Source: Urechis unicinctus (lineage: Eukaryota > Annelida > Polychaeta > Xenopneusta > Urechidae). Taken from it: a stretch of DNA of 64,000 nucleotides. Location: positions 15,345,941 to 15,409,940 of the forward strand of contig CM067343.1 of the NCBI GenBank assembly GCA_034190875.2, read 5' to 3'. The position numbers and the translations under genes are program-made. Within the stretch, counting starts at the first letter, position 1, and every line of letters starts with the position of its first letter. The notes under the pieces are model-generated. The model ran no database searches. It saw nothing but the letters and a program-made list of their open reading frames with translations, and was not told where the DNA came from. This document shows, piece by piece, positions 62,561 to 64,000 of the stretch.

Positions 62561-62960
62561 TTACATAGCTTGGGCTTAGCTCGGTTTTGGTTGGAATACT
62601 GTTATGTATGCTACCCGCAATACATAAATATTGTTGCTAATTGGTCGAACAGGAACGATCTTTTGCCCGCTTTTAGACCAATTGCAAGTTTCTGCTACCA
62701 GCTGGGTTCATGTTGCGTTGCCATACCCAGTATGTTACGTGCGATAGGCATGCCACATTTACTTCGTCCTTGCTGATGTTTAATTTCTCTTTGTATCATA
62801 ATCGGACTTCGAGTGCAGCTTTGACAAAGAGGAGTACAACGCGCCAAGACCTGCAACGAAGGTTCTTCGGTCTGGGCACTTGCTTTGAGTTTTGGGGAAA
62901 CGTTCACAGAATCAAAATTGCGAACACGAACGGTTCCTCCTGGCCGGCACTGATGTGATA
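62561..62960 (+). pseudogene. FMRFamide/neuropeptide-receptor-like GPCR relic (P8), N-terminal region only
   Basis: The frame at 62,531-62,776 (NIVANWSNRNDLLPAF and following) matches the start of P1 and P2. It is followed by degraded N-terminal sequence to about 62,955 (cctcctggccggcactga), then directly by receptor 3' flank (tgatgtgatatgtatcatgt). All transmembrane regions are absent. Confidence 0.6.
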
Positions 62961-64000
62961 TGTATCATGTTATTGCTTTTGTGAGATGTTAATTGAGAAG
63001 AGCAGTCATTAACAATCTTCGCGTGTTTGAATGAGCGGTGTTGTTCGGGATGTAGTCCCCAAAGAACGTTGTGAAAGTGAGAGGTGGTCTAACGAATTTG
63101 ACCTGGTATACTTTCGTTACTTTATATTATAATTGAGATCGGAGTAACGAATTTGTTGGGGGTAATGTCGCAAAATATAAGCAGACCTGAACCCAAAAAT
63201 GGACCTATTAGCCCGATTGCCTGACCATAGTCATGACCCACCGGTTATATGCCGTAGTCAGTGTGGTGCATATACTACTGAATGGTCAGTTAATATTGGG
63301 TGTTACTGTCCTTTTTTAGATGTTTATGCATGTCATCAAGTGTTGAAAGTCACCGAGAAAGCGCATAAGAGCTGGACGTCATTAGCGTAGCAGGAAACTA
63401 ACTTTACAGCACAGCATGGTTTGTGTCAATGCTTCATATGCCATGTTTCGTGTTGAAGAATATATTTTCCCCAGCAAAAGTAACTTTCTCTGTGCTGTCA
63501 ATAATGCTCCACGATGAGAGCTTGATTGTTGTCTTTTGCAAATTGTGATGATAGCACAGTGATGGTTGTATTACGTTCAAGAAAAAAGCAACGTAACACC
63601 GTATCTTTTTTCGTGTCGGTTTTTGGCCGCCATTGTTAGCACAATTTACACCTTTTTTTCGTCAAAACACATAAAGCGATATTCGTTAGACGACATGCTT
63701 ATACCACACATTGAATGATCCCCTCAAATGGGGCGATGGTTCCGTATTCCTCGAACCTGACTCCTCTTCACCAACTTGTGTATAAAGTTAGATTCTCGCA
63801 TGTTAACAAATACAACACTATGCTGAATTGAAGTTGTACTTTTTCACTACTTGCAAACAATGCACGATCTTTGTATACGAATTTTCACATGGGTCTTTGT
63901 ATGCATCAATGTAAATTTGAAGATCGGCAGCCAATTGTGTAGTGTGATACATGTAGCAATTATTAAGATTTTAAGCACTCTCAATTGTTGGAATCATATA
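62961..64000. repeat. Receptor 3' flank and R5 modules to the window end
   Basis: 62,961-63,160 is 3' flank, 63,160-63,860 is R5 with gtcatcaagtgttgaaagtc and aataatgctccacgatgaga. 63,860-64,000 has no relative that I can see. The longest open frame (63 codons, 63,199-63,390) is not kept in other copies. Confidence 0.55.

Overview
The window looks like non-coding, repeat-built DNA from an invertebrate animal. I find no intact protein-coding gene, no tRNA or rRNA gene that I would defend, no operon structure and no prokaryotic signals. The only host gene family I recognise is a rhodopsin-class (class A) G-protein-coupled receptor of the FMRFamide/neuropeptide-receptor type. It is present as at least seven decayed copies, all on the + strand. 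The species cannot be named from the sequence. A lophotrochozoan or an invertebrate deuterostome would both fit.

The organising principle is nested tandem duplication. Nearly every stretch has one or more diverged relatives elsewhere in the window, in the same orientation and largely the same order: receptor 5' flank, receptor, receptor 3' flank, then several anonymous modules, then the next receptor. Three receptor copies (about 10.4, 21.7 and 32.9 kb) lie about 11.2 kb apart, which suggests an ancestral unit of that size. Younger events overlie this. The block at 38,599-49,080 is a close copy of pieces of 1-15,270. Inside the left block, 4,937-8,418 and 8,419-13,575 are a direct tandem pair. 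Copies differ mainly by large deletions, several of which removed receptor sequence.

Region by region: 1-5.2 kb is left duplication copy A. The tandem pair A1/A2 covers 4.9-13.6 kb, with the 5' part of a retroelement fossil and one receptor relic. Anonymous modules fill 13.6-21.6 kb, including a second retroelement relic at 15.8-16.2 kb. Two truncated receptors lie at 21.7-24.2 kb. A 27-bp minisatellite and anonymous modules occupy 24.6-28.8 kb. An insertion at 28.8-29.45 kb carries a reverse-transcriptase fossil. More modules and a long (TA)n tract span 29.5-32.5 kb. The best-preserved receptor relic is at 32.9-34.3 kb. Anonymous modules and the longest minisatellite, with 54-bp higher-order structure, lie at 34.3-38.2 kb. 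Copy B runs from 38.6 to 49.1 kb, with a receptor relic containing a 27-triplet ATC microsatellite. More modules and two minisatellites fill 49.1-52.9 kb. A fossil tyrosine-recombinase (DIRS-like) retroelement spans about 52.95-55.35 kb. An island with no relatives in the window follows to 56.6 kb. Receptor flank modules and two more receptor relics run from 56.6 to the end.

I see no working multi-gene system. The interest lies in how a receptor array decayed: deletion of receptor copies, microsatellites growing out of unit sequence (one out of transmembrane-helix codons), and mobile-element fossils carried along by later duplications. All similarity statements come from reading by eye. Boundaries are approximate to about 10-50 bases unless a junction is given.
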